Source: an uncultured Prevotella sp. (GTDB lineage: Bacteria > Bacteroidota > Bacteroidia > Bacteroidales > Bacteroidaceae). Taken from it: a stretch of 64,000 nucleotides of DNA. Below, one piece after another: positions 17,041 through 24,723 of the stretch (the first letter of the stretch is position 1; each line of letters begins with the position of its first letter). The position numbers were made by a program, and so were the translations under genes. The stretch is taken from NCBI GenBank assembly GCA_905198745.1, contig CAJKDU010000002.1, positions 1 to 64,000 of the forward strand, written 5' to 3'. The notes under the pieces are model-generated. The model saw nothing but the letters and a program-made list of their open reading frames with translations, did no database searches and was not told the origin of the DNA.

Positions 17041-18830
17041 GTGTTCAATATCTGTTTAAGAAGGAATGTGGCATTCTGGTTGCGCGCCACGCCCTGTGTC
17101 AGTTTATAAGAATAGGAAACCCTGTCGGAGAGTTCAATTTCGAAGCAATAGTTATGGAACCTGCCGCCATTACGCTCTTCCATCTTCGAGAGTTCCAGGT
17201 CGTGGGTGGCAATGATGCCGCTCACGGGCAACCGGGAAATATGCTCCAGGAACAGGCGCGAACCGTTGAGCTTGTCAAGCGAATTGGTGCCTTTGAGTAT
17301 CTCGTCGAGGATGATAAGGGTGTGCGGCTGCGACTGGCAGTAGGCTATGAGTTGCTTGAGTCGAAGCAGTTCCGCATTGAAATAGCTGATGCCATGGGCC
17401 AGGTCGTCGGTGGTGCGCATGCTGCTGAACAGACTATAGACCGACACCTTCAGCCTGTCGGCAAACACAGGCATGCCGTTGCGTGCCAGCACATAGTTGA
17501 TGCCCACCGAACGGAGGAATGTGCTCTTGCCTGCCATGTTGGCTCCGGTGATTATATAGTAGTGACTGTCACTGATGGAGAAGTCGTTGCGCACGGCCTT
17601 GGCTCCCAAGAAGGGATGATAGAGTCCGCAGGCTTCATAGATCATCTTGTCCGACTCCACTATCTCAGCCGTTCCCGACGCCGGTTCGTTGAAACGGAAC
17701 GTTGCCATGGACACAAGGGCGTCCAATCTGGAAATGGCTTCCATCCACTGTTCCATACGCCCGGCAAAAGTTTGCTGCCAGCGCAGAAAACGATGGATAA
17801 GGAACACGGTCATGAAGGTAAGGCTATAGATGATTTGTCCCATGAAACTGTTGCAACGGTCGAAGTCTGCCAGCAACCGGCTGAACTCGGCAAACGACAC
17901 TTCAGCCTCTGCCACAGAGTCGACAAGCATTTGCAGTTCTTCCGGTTTGTCACTCTTCTCTCTCAGCGAAGCCATGACAGTGACAATCTCCGCATAGGCC
18001 GTCATCTGGCGTGAAGAAGCGTCAATCTGCCGAGTCACTTTGGTGAGCGTGCCTCGGCAAAAAAGGCAGACATAGAGCAACTGACCTGTAGCCCACAGAA
18101 CAGGAACACTCGCCGGCAACGAGGTCAGTGCCGACACTGCCGTCAACCCAGCGAGCACGCCCAACGATGCCCAAGCCACATAGGGCATCCACTTCGAGGC
18201 TGTAAACGAGCTCAGATTCAGTTGCTTGAGGGCAGCAAACGACTCCGCCACCCGTTGCGTGTCAATTTTCCGGTCGGCTGCACAAGCCAGGTAGCGTGCC
18301 CGCCATTCTTTCTCCACCGCCAGGGCATCCACGGTCTGCCGGCGCTGAAGCCCTTGTTCACGGCTGAGCGAGAGACGACTCAGGCAAGCGGCCAGATAGT
18401 CGCTTCCGCCTGTGGTGAGTGTGCGGTCTATACGATTGAAGAGTGACTGAGGACCGAAAACGTCGAGATCGAAGGCAAAAGGTTCTTGTGGGTTGTTGTA
18501 GCGGGTACCGTCGTCGAAGCAGGAAAAGTCGCCATGAAGATACTGAAGTTCATGGTCGTAAACGCGACATTGCGCACTGAGCCGTTCCATCCGTGTGGAG
18601 TTTGCCTCGTCACGACGGCGCACAAACACATAGAGCGCCAGAAACAAGGCGGCACACCACAGCATCCAAGCCTCTCCCCAATGGGTGGTGAAAGCCACTA
18701 CCCATCCTATGGATGCCAAAAAGGTAAGGATTTCGCCCGTCATAAAATAGCGACTGCGCTGACGCAGGCGGAGTATGTCGGATTTGAGTTGCGCCGACTG
18801 CGCAGTGTAATATGCCGAAAGTTGGTCCAT
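17037..18830 (-). CDS. MutS-family ATPase, short membrane-anchored form
   Basis: This 597-residue protein has two predicted membrane helices near the N-terminus (about residues 30-50 and 55-72), a helical lever region, and a C-terminal MutS domain V ATPase with Walker A T-G-A-N-M-A-G-K-S-T. A D-D-L-A-H-G-I-S-Y-F segment, Walker B I-I-L-D-E-I-L-K-G-T and a final T-H-D-L-E switch follow. The mismatch-recognition domain I (Phe-x-Glu) of true MutS is missing, so it should not act in classical mismatch repair. This membrane-tethered branch is widespread in Bacteroidota and its role is unknown to me. A terminator hairpin lies directly before its start codon. Confidence 0.85.
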   Translation of the reverse strand: MDQLSAYYTAQSAQLKSDILRLRQRSRYFMTGEILTFLASIGWVVAFTTHWGEAWMLWCAALFLALYVFVRRRDEANSTRMERLSAQCRVYDHELQYLHGDFSCFDDGTRYNNPQEPFAFDLDVFGPQSLFNRIDRTLTTGGSDYLAACLSRLSLSREQGLQRRQTVDALAVEKEWRARYLACAADRKIDTQRVAESFAALKQLNLSSFTASKWMPYVAWASLGVLAGLTAVSALTSLPASVPVLWATGQLLYVCLFCRGTLTKVTRQIDASSRQMTAYAEIVTVMASLREKSDKPEELQMLVDSVAEAEVSFAEFSRLLADFDRCNSFMGQIIYSLTFMTVFLIHRFLRWQQTFAGRMEQWMEAISRLDALVSMATFRFNEPASGTAEIVESDKMIYEACGLYHPFLGAKAVRNDFSISDSHYYIITGANMAGKSTFLRSVGINYVLARNGMPVFADRLKVSVYSLFSSMRTTDDLAHGISYFNAELLRLKQLIAYCQSQPHTLIILDEILKGTNSLDKLNGSRLFLEHISRLPVSGIIATHDLELSKMEERNGGRFHNYCFEIELSDRVSYSYKLTQGVARNQNATFLLKQILNT

Positions 18831-18832
18831 AA

Positions 18833-18877
18833 AAGAAAAGCCTTATCGTTGTGAGTCACAAAGATAAGGCTTTTCTC
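18833..18877 (-). terminator. Intrinsic terminator of the PL11 gene
   Basis: On minus, GAAAAGCCTTATC / GATAAGGCTTTTC (13-bp perfect stem, 15-base loop) is followed by TTTTAT. It ends three bases before the ATG of the MutS-like gene. Confidence 0.9.
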
Positions 18878-18900
18878 TTAACCCGGTGCAGGGTGTTAAC

Positions 18901-21285
18901 TTATTTTACGAAGAACTTTTTCCCTTTGACAATGTAAAGCTGCCCGGCGGCGGGCTGCAAGAGGCGACGTCCCATGAGGTCGTAGGCAGGAAGAGAATGT
19001 GAGGCCGCACTTGTCTCCGGACTGCTGATGTCCGTAGAGGCTTTCATGTCGAAGCGCACGGTCTGTTGCCGCTCGACGGGCGTGAACGACGACTTGAATA
19101 CATTGCCTTGCTTGTCCACCGCCTTGTAATAGTAGGTTCGTCCTAAGACTAGTTTTCCGTTCTCGGCTGCCGCCAAGCAGTTAGCATCGTGATAAGGAGT
19201 CACCGTCACGTCACTACCGTTTGCTTCCACGAACGAAACCGTGCTGAGCATGTCGCTGCCCAAATAGAAACTCAGCTCCGTGCCTTGGTTGTAGCCTATG
19301 TTCTGGTTGATGGCAGACATTTCGTAAAGATGGTCACTGGTGAGCGTATGAAAGGCATAGTCAGTGGGATACCAGGTGGAGAAGAGCATAAGGTTGTTCT
19401 CCAGCGAATCCACATAGAGTATCTCCTCACGCCAGTCACCAGTCAGGTCGGCATAGAGACAAGGATTATTCTTGGAGCCGTTAATGGGTTTTGCACCGAA
19501 CTTATCAGCGCGTAGCGGTCGCCGCTCGTTGCCTGCCGCCGCACCTTTAGTGCACACCTTGCACCCGTCGAGGAGCTGGCGATTGATGCCGCCGGCAAAC
19601 CAGATGGCCACATTGGTGGCTGAGGGGCTTATCGGTTGGCCGTTGTCTGTGAGTATCTCCTCGCCAGTGGCAGTCATCACTTTGCCGCCAGCCCACCACA
19701 TCTCGCAACCGGGATATTCCGGGAATATGTCAGCCACGCAGCATCTGCCCACATCGTTGCTGTTCTTGATGCACCAGAGTGTCTCGCCCGTAGCAGCAGC
19801 GCGAAGAGCAGCGCCATAATCACCCGTTTCGAAACAACTCCAGATTTGGAGTCCATCACGGTCGGGAAGGAACTTGCCAAGACGCAGGGCGTCTCCATGG
19901 CCATAACCATGAAAGTCTGGATCATCGGCAGCTCCGCGGAGCACAGTCTCCACACCATTCTTGGCTCCCGACACATAGAGCGGCGAGCCGTCGTGATCGA
20001 GCGTCATGCTGCCATAACACATCTCGTCGAGTCCGTCGCCGTCCATGTCGCCCACATAGAGGGAGTGATAGCCTTGGGCAGCGTAGTTGCCGCAACCGGG
20101 ATTGTCACTGTCGAAGTGCCATCGGCGAGTGAGCGTTCCGCCTTGATAGTCCCATGCCTCGACCACGCTCTTGGCATAGATGCCACGACAGGCAAGGATG
20201 GAGGGATGGTCGGCAGCACACTGAATGATGCCCACGCGGACGCTTGCCGCACGCTTCCAGTAGTCGTCGCCCCAAAGCTCACTGTCGTCGCCCGTGGGAA
20301 TAAAGTCGGCACGCGCCAGTTCCTTGCCCGTGGCTCCGTCCATCACGCAAAGGAATTCCGGTGCACCGTGAATGTGGCTCGACTTCGAGAAAGTGCGGTA
20401 GTCGGTCTTCCCGTCGCCATTGGTGTCGCCTATCTGTGCGCCGTCGCCAAAGACGGCACCTTCCGACAGCCGGGTGACAAATTCACATTTGCCATCTCCA
20501 TCGAAGTCGTAGACGGAAAACGAGGAGCTGTTGCCGGTCTGGATATTGGGGCCCGAAAGCACACGCCACAACAGGGTGCCGTCGAGTTTGTAGGCTTCCC
20601 ATATCACACTATGTCTCACGGCAGGAGAATCTTCCTGCACCAAGCCGTCATGCACCCGGAGCATATCGGCAGGACGGTAGCCGCGTTTCACCACAATTTC
20701 CGTCTCGCCGTCGCCGTCGAGATCGCCATAACAGCAATCGTTCACCTTATAGATATAACCGTCTGGGGTGCCACTCCACTTCTGAAGAGGAATCTTCACA
20801 TAGGGCACACCGGCCGACAACTGTTCGGCGGTGATGGTGTATGTGGATAGGACGTCGCGTTTGCCGTGATAGCAAAGTTCGTAGGTAACGTCCTTGTCAT
20901 GGTCTATATAACTGTCCTGGAAATTGGTTCTACCGATGATGCCCGCCGCCGGACTGACGCGCGAGCGCTTGCCGCCTGACGGCGTGCGGTATAGGTCGAA
21001 AGCCGTAGCATAGTCTTCTCCAGGCAAGAGTCGCCAACTGACGAGAATCTTGCCGATGGAGGGTCGGTATTCGGAATCTTGCGAGGGATAGATGGTAGAG
21101 GGATTGTTGTTAATGGAAGCCCACAGAGCGTGGTTCTGCCTGTTCGGTGTCGTGGTGTCTGCCGAGGCAGAAGCCCAGCAGACAACCGACATCAAAACTA
21201 AAACCATCTTGCTAACTTTTGCATGAAAAGCTACACGTATAAAACTAAAATCAAAACTTTCTTTACTGTAAGGTGCCTTGTTCAT
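18901..21285 (-). CDS. Rhamnogalacturonan lyase, polysaccharide lyase family 11
   Basis: This exported 794-residue enzyme is expected to cleave the rhamnogalacturonan I backbone of pectin by beta-elimination. It begins with a signal region (hydrophobic V-L-V-L-M-S-V-V-C-W near residue 30). It then has a fibronectin-like segment, then an eight-bladed propeller marked by many D-x-D-G-D-G calcium loops (D-L-D-G-D-G-E-T-E, D-T-N-G-D-G-K, D-M-D-G-D-G-L-D) and the K-W-S-G-T-P-D-G-Y motif typical of PL11. The last about 25 residues (A-Y-D-L-M-G-R-R-L...) match a type IX secretion sorting tail. The frame is open up to 21504, but 21285 is preferred because a promoter -7 box lies at 21319-21326. Confidence 0.9.
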   Translation of the reverse strand: MNKAPYSKESFDFSFIRVAFHAKVSKMVLVLMSVVCWASASADTTTPNRQNHALWASINNNPSTIYPSQDSEYRPSIGKILVSWRLLPGEDYATAFDLYRTPSGGKRSRVSPAAGIIGRTNFQDSYIDHDKDVTYELCYHGKRDVLSTYTITAEQLSAGVPYVKIPLQKWSGTPDGYIYKVNDCCYGDLDGDGETEIVVKRGYRPADMLRVHDGLVQEDSPAVRHSVIWEAYKLDGTLLWRVLSGPNIQTGNSSSFSVYDFDGDGKCEFVTRLSEGAVFGDGAQIGDTNGDGKTDYRTFSKSSHIHGAPEFLCVMDGATGKELARADFIPTGDDSELWGDDYWKRAASVRVGIIQCAADHPSILACRGIYAKSVVEAWDYQGGTLTRRWHFDSDNPGCGNYAAQGYHSLYVGDMDGDGLDEMCYGSMTLDHDGSPLYVSGAKNGVETVLRGAADDPDFHGYGHGDALRLGKFLPDRDGLQIWSCFETGDYGAALRAAATGETLWCIKNSNDVGRCCVADIFPEYPGCEMWWAGGKVMTATGEEILTDNGQPISPSATNVAIWFAGGINRQLLDGCKVCTKGAAAGNERRPLRADKFGAKPINGSKNNPCLYADLTGDWREEILYVDSLENNLMLFSTWYPTDYAFHTLTSDHLYEMSAINQNIGYNQGTELSFYLGSDMLSTVSFVEANGSDVTVTPYHDANCLAAAENGKLVLGRTYYYKAVDKQGNVFKSSFTPVERQQTVRFDMKASTDISSPETSAASHSLPAYDLMGRRLLQPAAGQLYIVKGKKFFVK

Positions 21286-21318
21286 TGTTGATTGGCGGTT
21301 ATGGTTGGATTTCGAATG

Positions 21319-21326
21319 CAAAAGTA
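21319..21326 (-). promoter_or_regulatory. -7 element of the PL11 gene
   Basis: On minus, TACTTTTG followed by C lies 33 bases before the chosen start and downstream of the terminator of the transporter gene. Confidence 0.6.
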
Positions 21327-21400
21327 GAGGTTTGAGAAAAGGATGTATAGAAATATTGTGCAATAATACGGCAATTTGTACAACCACTATCCAGCAAACG

Positions 21401-21437
21401 CAAAAAGCAGGCCTTCCGTAAGGAACAGACCTGCTTT
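21401..21437 (-). terminator. Intrinsic terminator of the sugar-transporter gene
   Basis: On minus, an outer stem AAAGCAGG / CCTGCTTT encloses an inner TCCTT-acgg-AAGG helix, followed by a TTTTT run. Confidence 0.85.
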
Positions 21438-21504
21438 CTATTGAAAATATCCGATTTTTCCTAATTGTACACACCTGGTGCGGACAGGTGAGTAAAGGGA
21501 GCAT

Positions 21505-22974
21505 TTAGTCCTTCTTCCACAACTTGCTCATGTCCTCAAGCGTCTTGCCCTTGGTTTCAGGCACGAGTTTCCACACGAACACAGCTGCCGCCACACAGAT
21601 GGCGCCATAGAGGGCATAAGTGAACCAGTGGCCAAAGTTGGCGTCGGAGCCGAGTTTCATGTTGAACATCGGCACGAAGGTGGAACTTACAATCCAATTG
21701 AAAATCCACTGGAATGCCACGGCTATGGCCACAGCGGCACCACGGATGGTGTTGGGGAATATCTCAGCTATGAGCACCCAGCAGATGGGACCCCAACTGA
21801 ACATGAAGCTGGCACTGTAGACCATGATGCTCAACATCGTTATCATGCTCATCGACTCATTGCCAAAGGTGAGTGCCACACCGAAGGCTCCTATAGCCAT
21901 ACCGATAGACCCCCATATTAGCAGAGGCTTGCGACCCCATTTCTCGACCGTGAATACAGCCACCAGGGTGAATGAGATGTTGACTACGCCCATGATAACC
22001 GTCTGCACCATCGGCTTGTCCATGCCCATGTCGGCAAAGATACGGGGCGCATAGTAGAGCACGGCATTGATGCCGACAGCCTGCTGGAACACGCTGAGCA
22101 TGATGCCCACAAAGATAACGAGCATGCCGTAGGTAAAGAGCTTCTCTGTCTTGGTGGTGATGGTGTTCTTGATTTCCTCGAGTATCTCGCGACCTGCAGT
22201 CTCTCCGTTAATGCGGGCAAGCACCTTCAGAGCCTTGTCTTCCTGCTTCACCATGACGAGGTAGCGCGGTGTCTCAGGCACAAAACAGATGAGCAATGCG
22301 AAAAGTCCGGCGGGCACAGCCTCGCTACCGAACATGTAGCGCCAACCTGTGGCGATGGTCCATGGGTCGCTGCCGGGAGCCACTGCATTCAAGCCCTCGC
22401 CTATCTGCTGGATAACGGGGTTTGTATGTTCACCCAAGATGAAGAAGTTGACCATGTAGACCACCAGCTGGCCGAAGATAATGGCAAACTGATTCCACGA
22501 CACGAGGGTACCACGAATGTTGGACGGTGCCACTTCGGCTATGTACATCGGACAGATGGCTGATGCCAGTCCCACGCCGATACCGCCGATAATCCGGTAA
22601 ATGTTGAACACAATGAGGAGATTCCAGGTGGGTTCACCATAGTTGAAAAACAGAAACTCGGGATCCATAGAGCCCAAAGCCGACACAAAGAACATGAGTC
22701 CGGCAAAGATGAGCGAACGCTTGCGGCCCCAATTGGAAGCCAAGTAGCCCGAAAGCGCACTACCGACAACGCAACCTATCAAGGCGCTGGCACAGGTAAA
22801 GCCATGGATACTGTCGGAGTAGTTGAAATCCTTGGCTCCGAGGAAAAATGCTTGCAGTCCCTTCTCGGCACCCGAGATGACCGCCGTGTCGTAGCCGAAG
22901 AGCAATCCGCCCAACACAGCCACGAGCACAATAGAAATCAGGTAGGCGATGCTACCTCCATTACTTTGTTTCAT
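21505..22974 (-). CDS. MFS sugar:proton symporter (XylE/AraE-like)
   Basis: This 489-residue inner-membrane transporter of the sugar-porter family has twelve predicted helices. Signatures seen are G-G-L-L-F-G-Y-D-T-A-V-I-S-G in helix 1, N-W-G-R-K-R after helix 2, P-E-T-P-R-Y-L before the central loop, a second K-W-G-R-K-P and the terminal P-E-T-K-G-K-T-L-E. It imports a monosaccharide such as xylose, arabinose, rhamnose or galactose with H+. Its position just upstream of the PL11 lyase suggests uptake of a pectin-derived sugar. A terminator separates the two, so they are not one message. The exact sugar cannot be read from the sequence. Confidence 0.9.
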   Translation of the reverse strand: MKQSNGGSIAYLISIVLVAVLGGLLFGYDTAVISGAEKGLQAFFLGAKDFNYSDSIHGFTCASALIGCVVGSALSGYLASNWGRKRSLIFAGLMFFVSALGSMDPEFLFFNYGEPTWNLLIVFNIYRIIGGIGVGLASAICPMYIAEVAPSNIRGTLVSWNQFAIIFGQLVVYMVNFFILGEHTNPVIQQIGEGLNAVAPGSDPWTIATGWRYMFGSEAVPAGLFALLICFVPETPRYLVMVKQEDKALKVLARINGETAGREILEEIKNTITTKTEKLFTYGMLVIFVGIMLSVFQQAVGINAVLYYAPRIFADMGMDKPMVQTVIMGVVNISFTLVAVFTVEKWGRKPLLIWGSIGMAIGAFGVALTFGNESMSMITMLSIMVYSASFMFSWGPICWVLIAEIFPNTIRGAAVAIAVAFQWIFNWIVSSTFVPMFNMKLGSDANFGHWFTYALYGAICVAAAVFVWKLVPETKGKTLEDMSKLWKKD

Positions 22975-23043
22975 TGATTCGCTATATTAGATTTTAGTTG
23001 TTACTGGTTCTTACTATAGAATACGGACAACACATGGGCCTCC

Positions 23044-23829
23044 CTATTCCTTTTCCTTGATTTTGATGGTGTAGTCCACCGGGTCGTAACGGATACCGTC
23101 CTTGTCGAGGAAACGGGAGAGTGCGCCTTGCTCCGACAATTCGCCGGTCGTACCTATGCTCAGTTCTCCTTTCTGCATAATCCACAGGCAGTCGGCCAAC
23201 TGCAAAGCCATCCCCACGTCGTGGGTAGACATGAACACGATCTTTCCAGTGTGGTGAGCCACCTCTCGTAGGAGCCTCATCAGCTGCACCTTGCTGGGGA
23301 AATCAAGAAAGGCAGTGGGCTCATCAAGAACGATTACAGGCGTCTGCTGGGCAAGCGCCTTGGCTATCATCATACGCTGACTTTCACCATCACTCAGCGT
23401 ACCTGCCATACGATGGCGCAACAGGCCTATGCCCATCAGATCCAAAGCCCAGTCTACCACCCGGCGGTCTTCCTCGTCAAGCGTTCCCCAGAAACCGGTA
23501 TAGGGTGTGCGTCCCATTCCTACTATTTCTTCCACGGTAAGGTTAGCTGCTTCCGGTTTAGCTGTGAGCACCACTCCAATAATCTTGGCAAGCAGTCCGG
23601 GTGACATAGTGCACAAGTCTCTTCCGTCAATCTTGATGGTACCCTCAAGGGGATGTATAAAGGTGGCCAGCGTCTTGAGCAGTGTAGACTTGCCCACGCC
23701 ATTGGGTCCCAAGAGACAGGTGAGTTCTCCACCAAGGAGGGCACCGTTCAGTTGTCGCATCACCACAGTCTGACCGCGCTTGCCTGGGTAGCCGATAGTC
23801 AGTCGATTCAACTCTATAGATTTCGTCAT
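23044..23829 (-). CDS. BtuD/FecE-type ABC transporter ATPase
   Basis: This 261-residue ATP-binding subunit of the vitamin B12/iron-siderophore importer class has Walker A G-P-N-G-V-G-K-S-T (near residue 40), a T-V-E-E-I-V-x-x-G-R-x-P-Y-T block typical of BtuD/FhuC/FecE, the signature L-S-D-G-E-S-Q-R, Walker B V-I-V-L-D-E-P-T and the switch S-T-H-D-V-G. Its start overlaps the stop of the corrinoid adenosyltransferase gene by four bases, which points to cobalamin as the cargo. No BtuC permease or BtuF binding protein is encoded beside it, so partners must be elsewhere in the genome. Confidence 0.88.
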   Translation of the reverse strand: MTKSIELNRLTIGYPGKRGQTVVMRQLNGALLGGELTCLLGPNGVGKSTLLKTLATFIHPLEGTIKIDGRDLCTMSPGLLAKIIGVVLTAKPEAANLTVEEIVGMGRTPYTGFWGTLDEEDRRVVDWALDLMGIGLLRHRMAGTLSDGESQRMMIAKALAQQTPVIVLDEPTAFLDFPSKVQLMRLLREVAHHTGKIVFMSTHDVGMALQLADCLWIMQKGELSIGTTGELSEQGALSRFLDKDGIRYDPVDYTIKIKEKE

Positions 23830-24365
23830 GGCATGATGTTTTCTTGTATTCCCTCATCGGCATTATACTTCCGTGCCACCATGTAGAGATAGTCGCTCAT
23901 GCGGTTGAGTAGTCGACCGAAAGCGGCACTGCCAAAGAAGGAGGATGTAGCCGTGACGAGACAACGTTCGGCCCTGCGGCATACCACTCGTGCAACGTGG
24001 GTTTCAGCCGCCTTACAGCATCCGCCCGGCAAAAGAAATGTATGCTGTTCGGGAAGTTGTCCGGTCAGCAAGTCTATACGTTGTTCCAATGTTTCAACAT
24101 AGCCATCGAGCATCTCTTCCACCTTAACCTTCCTGTCATCATTTTCACGGGCCAATACAGCCGACCCTTCAATGATAAGACGCTGCAGTTGCAGGAGGGT
24201 ATCGTGCTCCGGGCTGTTGCCATCCATAGAAAGCATCAAGCCGAGATGGGCATTGAGCTCGTCAAGTGTGCCATAGGCCTCAATGCGTGCATCGTCTTTG
24301 CGCACCCTTCCTCCATGCGAGAGACTGGTTTGGCCCTGATCGCCGGTTTTCGTGTAAATCTTCAT
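23826..24365 (-). CDS. Cob(I)alamin adenosyltransferase, PduO type
   Basis: This 180-residue enzyme transfers adenosyl from ATP to cob(I)alamin to make coenzyme B12. The PduO-type N-terminal ATP motif is K-I-Y-T-K-T-G-D-x-G-x-T-S-L. Further hallmarks are A-Y-G-T-L-D-E-L-N-A-H-L-G, the C-terminal R-x-x-C-R-R-A-E-R motif and a final L-N-R-M-S-D-Y-L-Y segment. The open frame extends upstream to 24764, but the ATG at 24365 gives the family N-terminus and overlaps the preceding gene by four bases. It functions in the cytoplasm and is linked with the BtuD-like ATPase downstream. Confidence 0.93.
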   Translation of the reverse strand: MKIYTKTGDQGQTSLSHGGRVRKDDARIEAYGTLDELNAHLGLMLSMDGNSPEHDTLLQLQRLIIEGSAVLARENDDRKVKVEEMLDGYVETLEQRIDLLTGQLPEQHTFLLPGGCCKAAETHVARVVCRRAERCLVTATSSFFGSAAFGRLLNRMSDYLYMVARKYNADEGIQENIMP

Positions 24366-24718
24366 TTTGTGTTTGTGTTTGTAATCGTTGTTACAGGAGG
24401 TGGCGGAGGAGTAGTTCTTGTTGTTTCTTTCTTCTGACGCGTTTTCCCCTCTTTGTCGCGCAAGTAGAAGAGCCGCAACAGGTTGGCGACACCCAAAACA
24501 GCCCACACGGCTTGTGTGCTTCCGTCTCCGATAACTGTGGAGATGATGACAATGGTTGTTGACAATAACACGTCGAAAAGCAGCAAGGCTGTTTTCATGC
24601 GAATGCCACGACGTTGGAATCCGTTGCTCCAATAGGTCCATCCCATGAAATACACAGAGATGACCATCAGCACACACATGGCTGAATCCCATGTGAATAT
24701 GCCTGTATTCTCTTCCAT
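24362..24718 (-). CDS. Small membrane protein of unknown function
   Basis: This 118-residue protein has three predicted membrane helices (about residues 10-28, 42-62 and 66-86). A charged R-D-K-E-G-K-T-R-Q-K-K stretch and a low-complexity tail rich in Thr, Pro (five in a row) and Asn follow. I do not recognise a family. It lies 5 bases after the hybrid regulator gene and overlaps the adenosyltransferase start, so it is part of the same reading block. A role in corrinoid handling or in signalling is possible but not shown. Confidence 0.65.
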   Translation of the reverse strand: MEENTGIFTWDSAMCVLMVISVYFMGWTYWSNGFQRRGIRMKTALLLFDVLLSTTIVIISTVIGDGSTQAVWAVLGVANLLRLFYLRDKEGKTRQKKETTRTTPPPPPVTTITNTNTK

Positions 24719-24723
24719 TTTGC

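Noticed and set aside
19636..20850. A 404-codon open frame on plus opposite the PL11 lyase
   Set aside because: It is the antisense of the repeated calcium-loop region, with no independent features.
23044..24365. A cobalamin riboswitch for the corrinoid genes
   Set aside because: Genes overlap or abut upstream, leaving no room for the aptamer, and no B12-box-like conserved text was seen.
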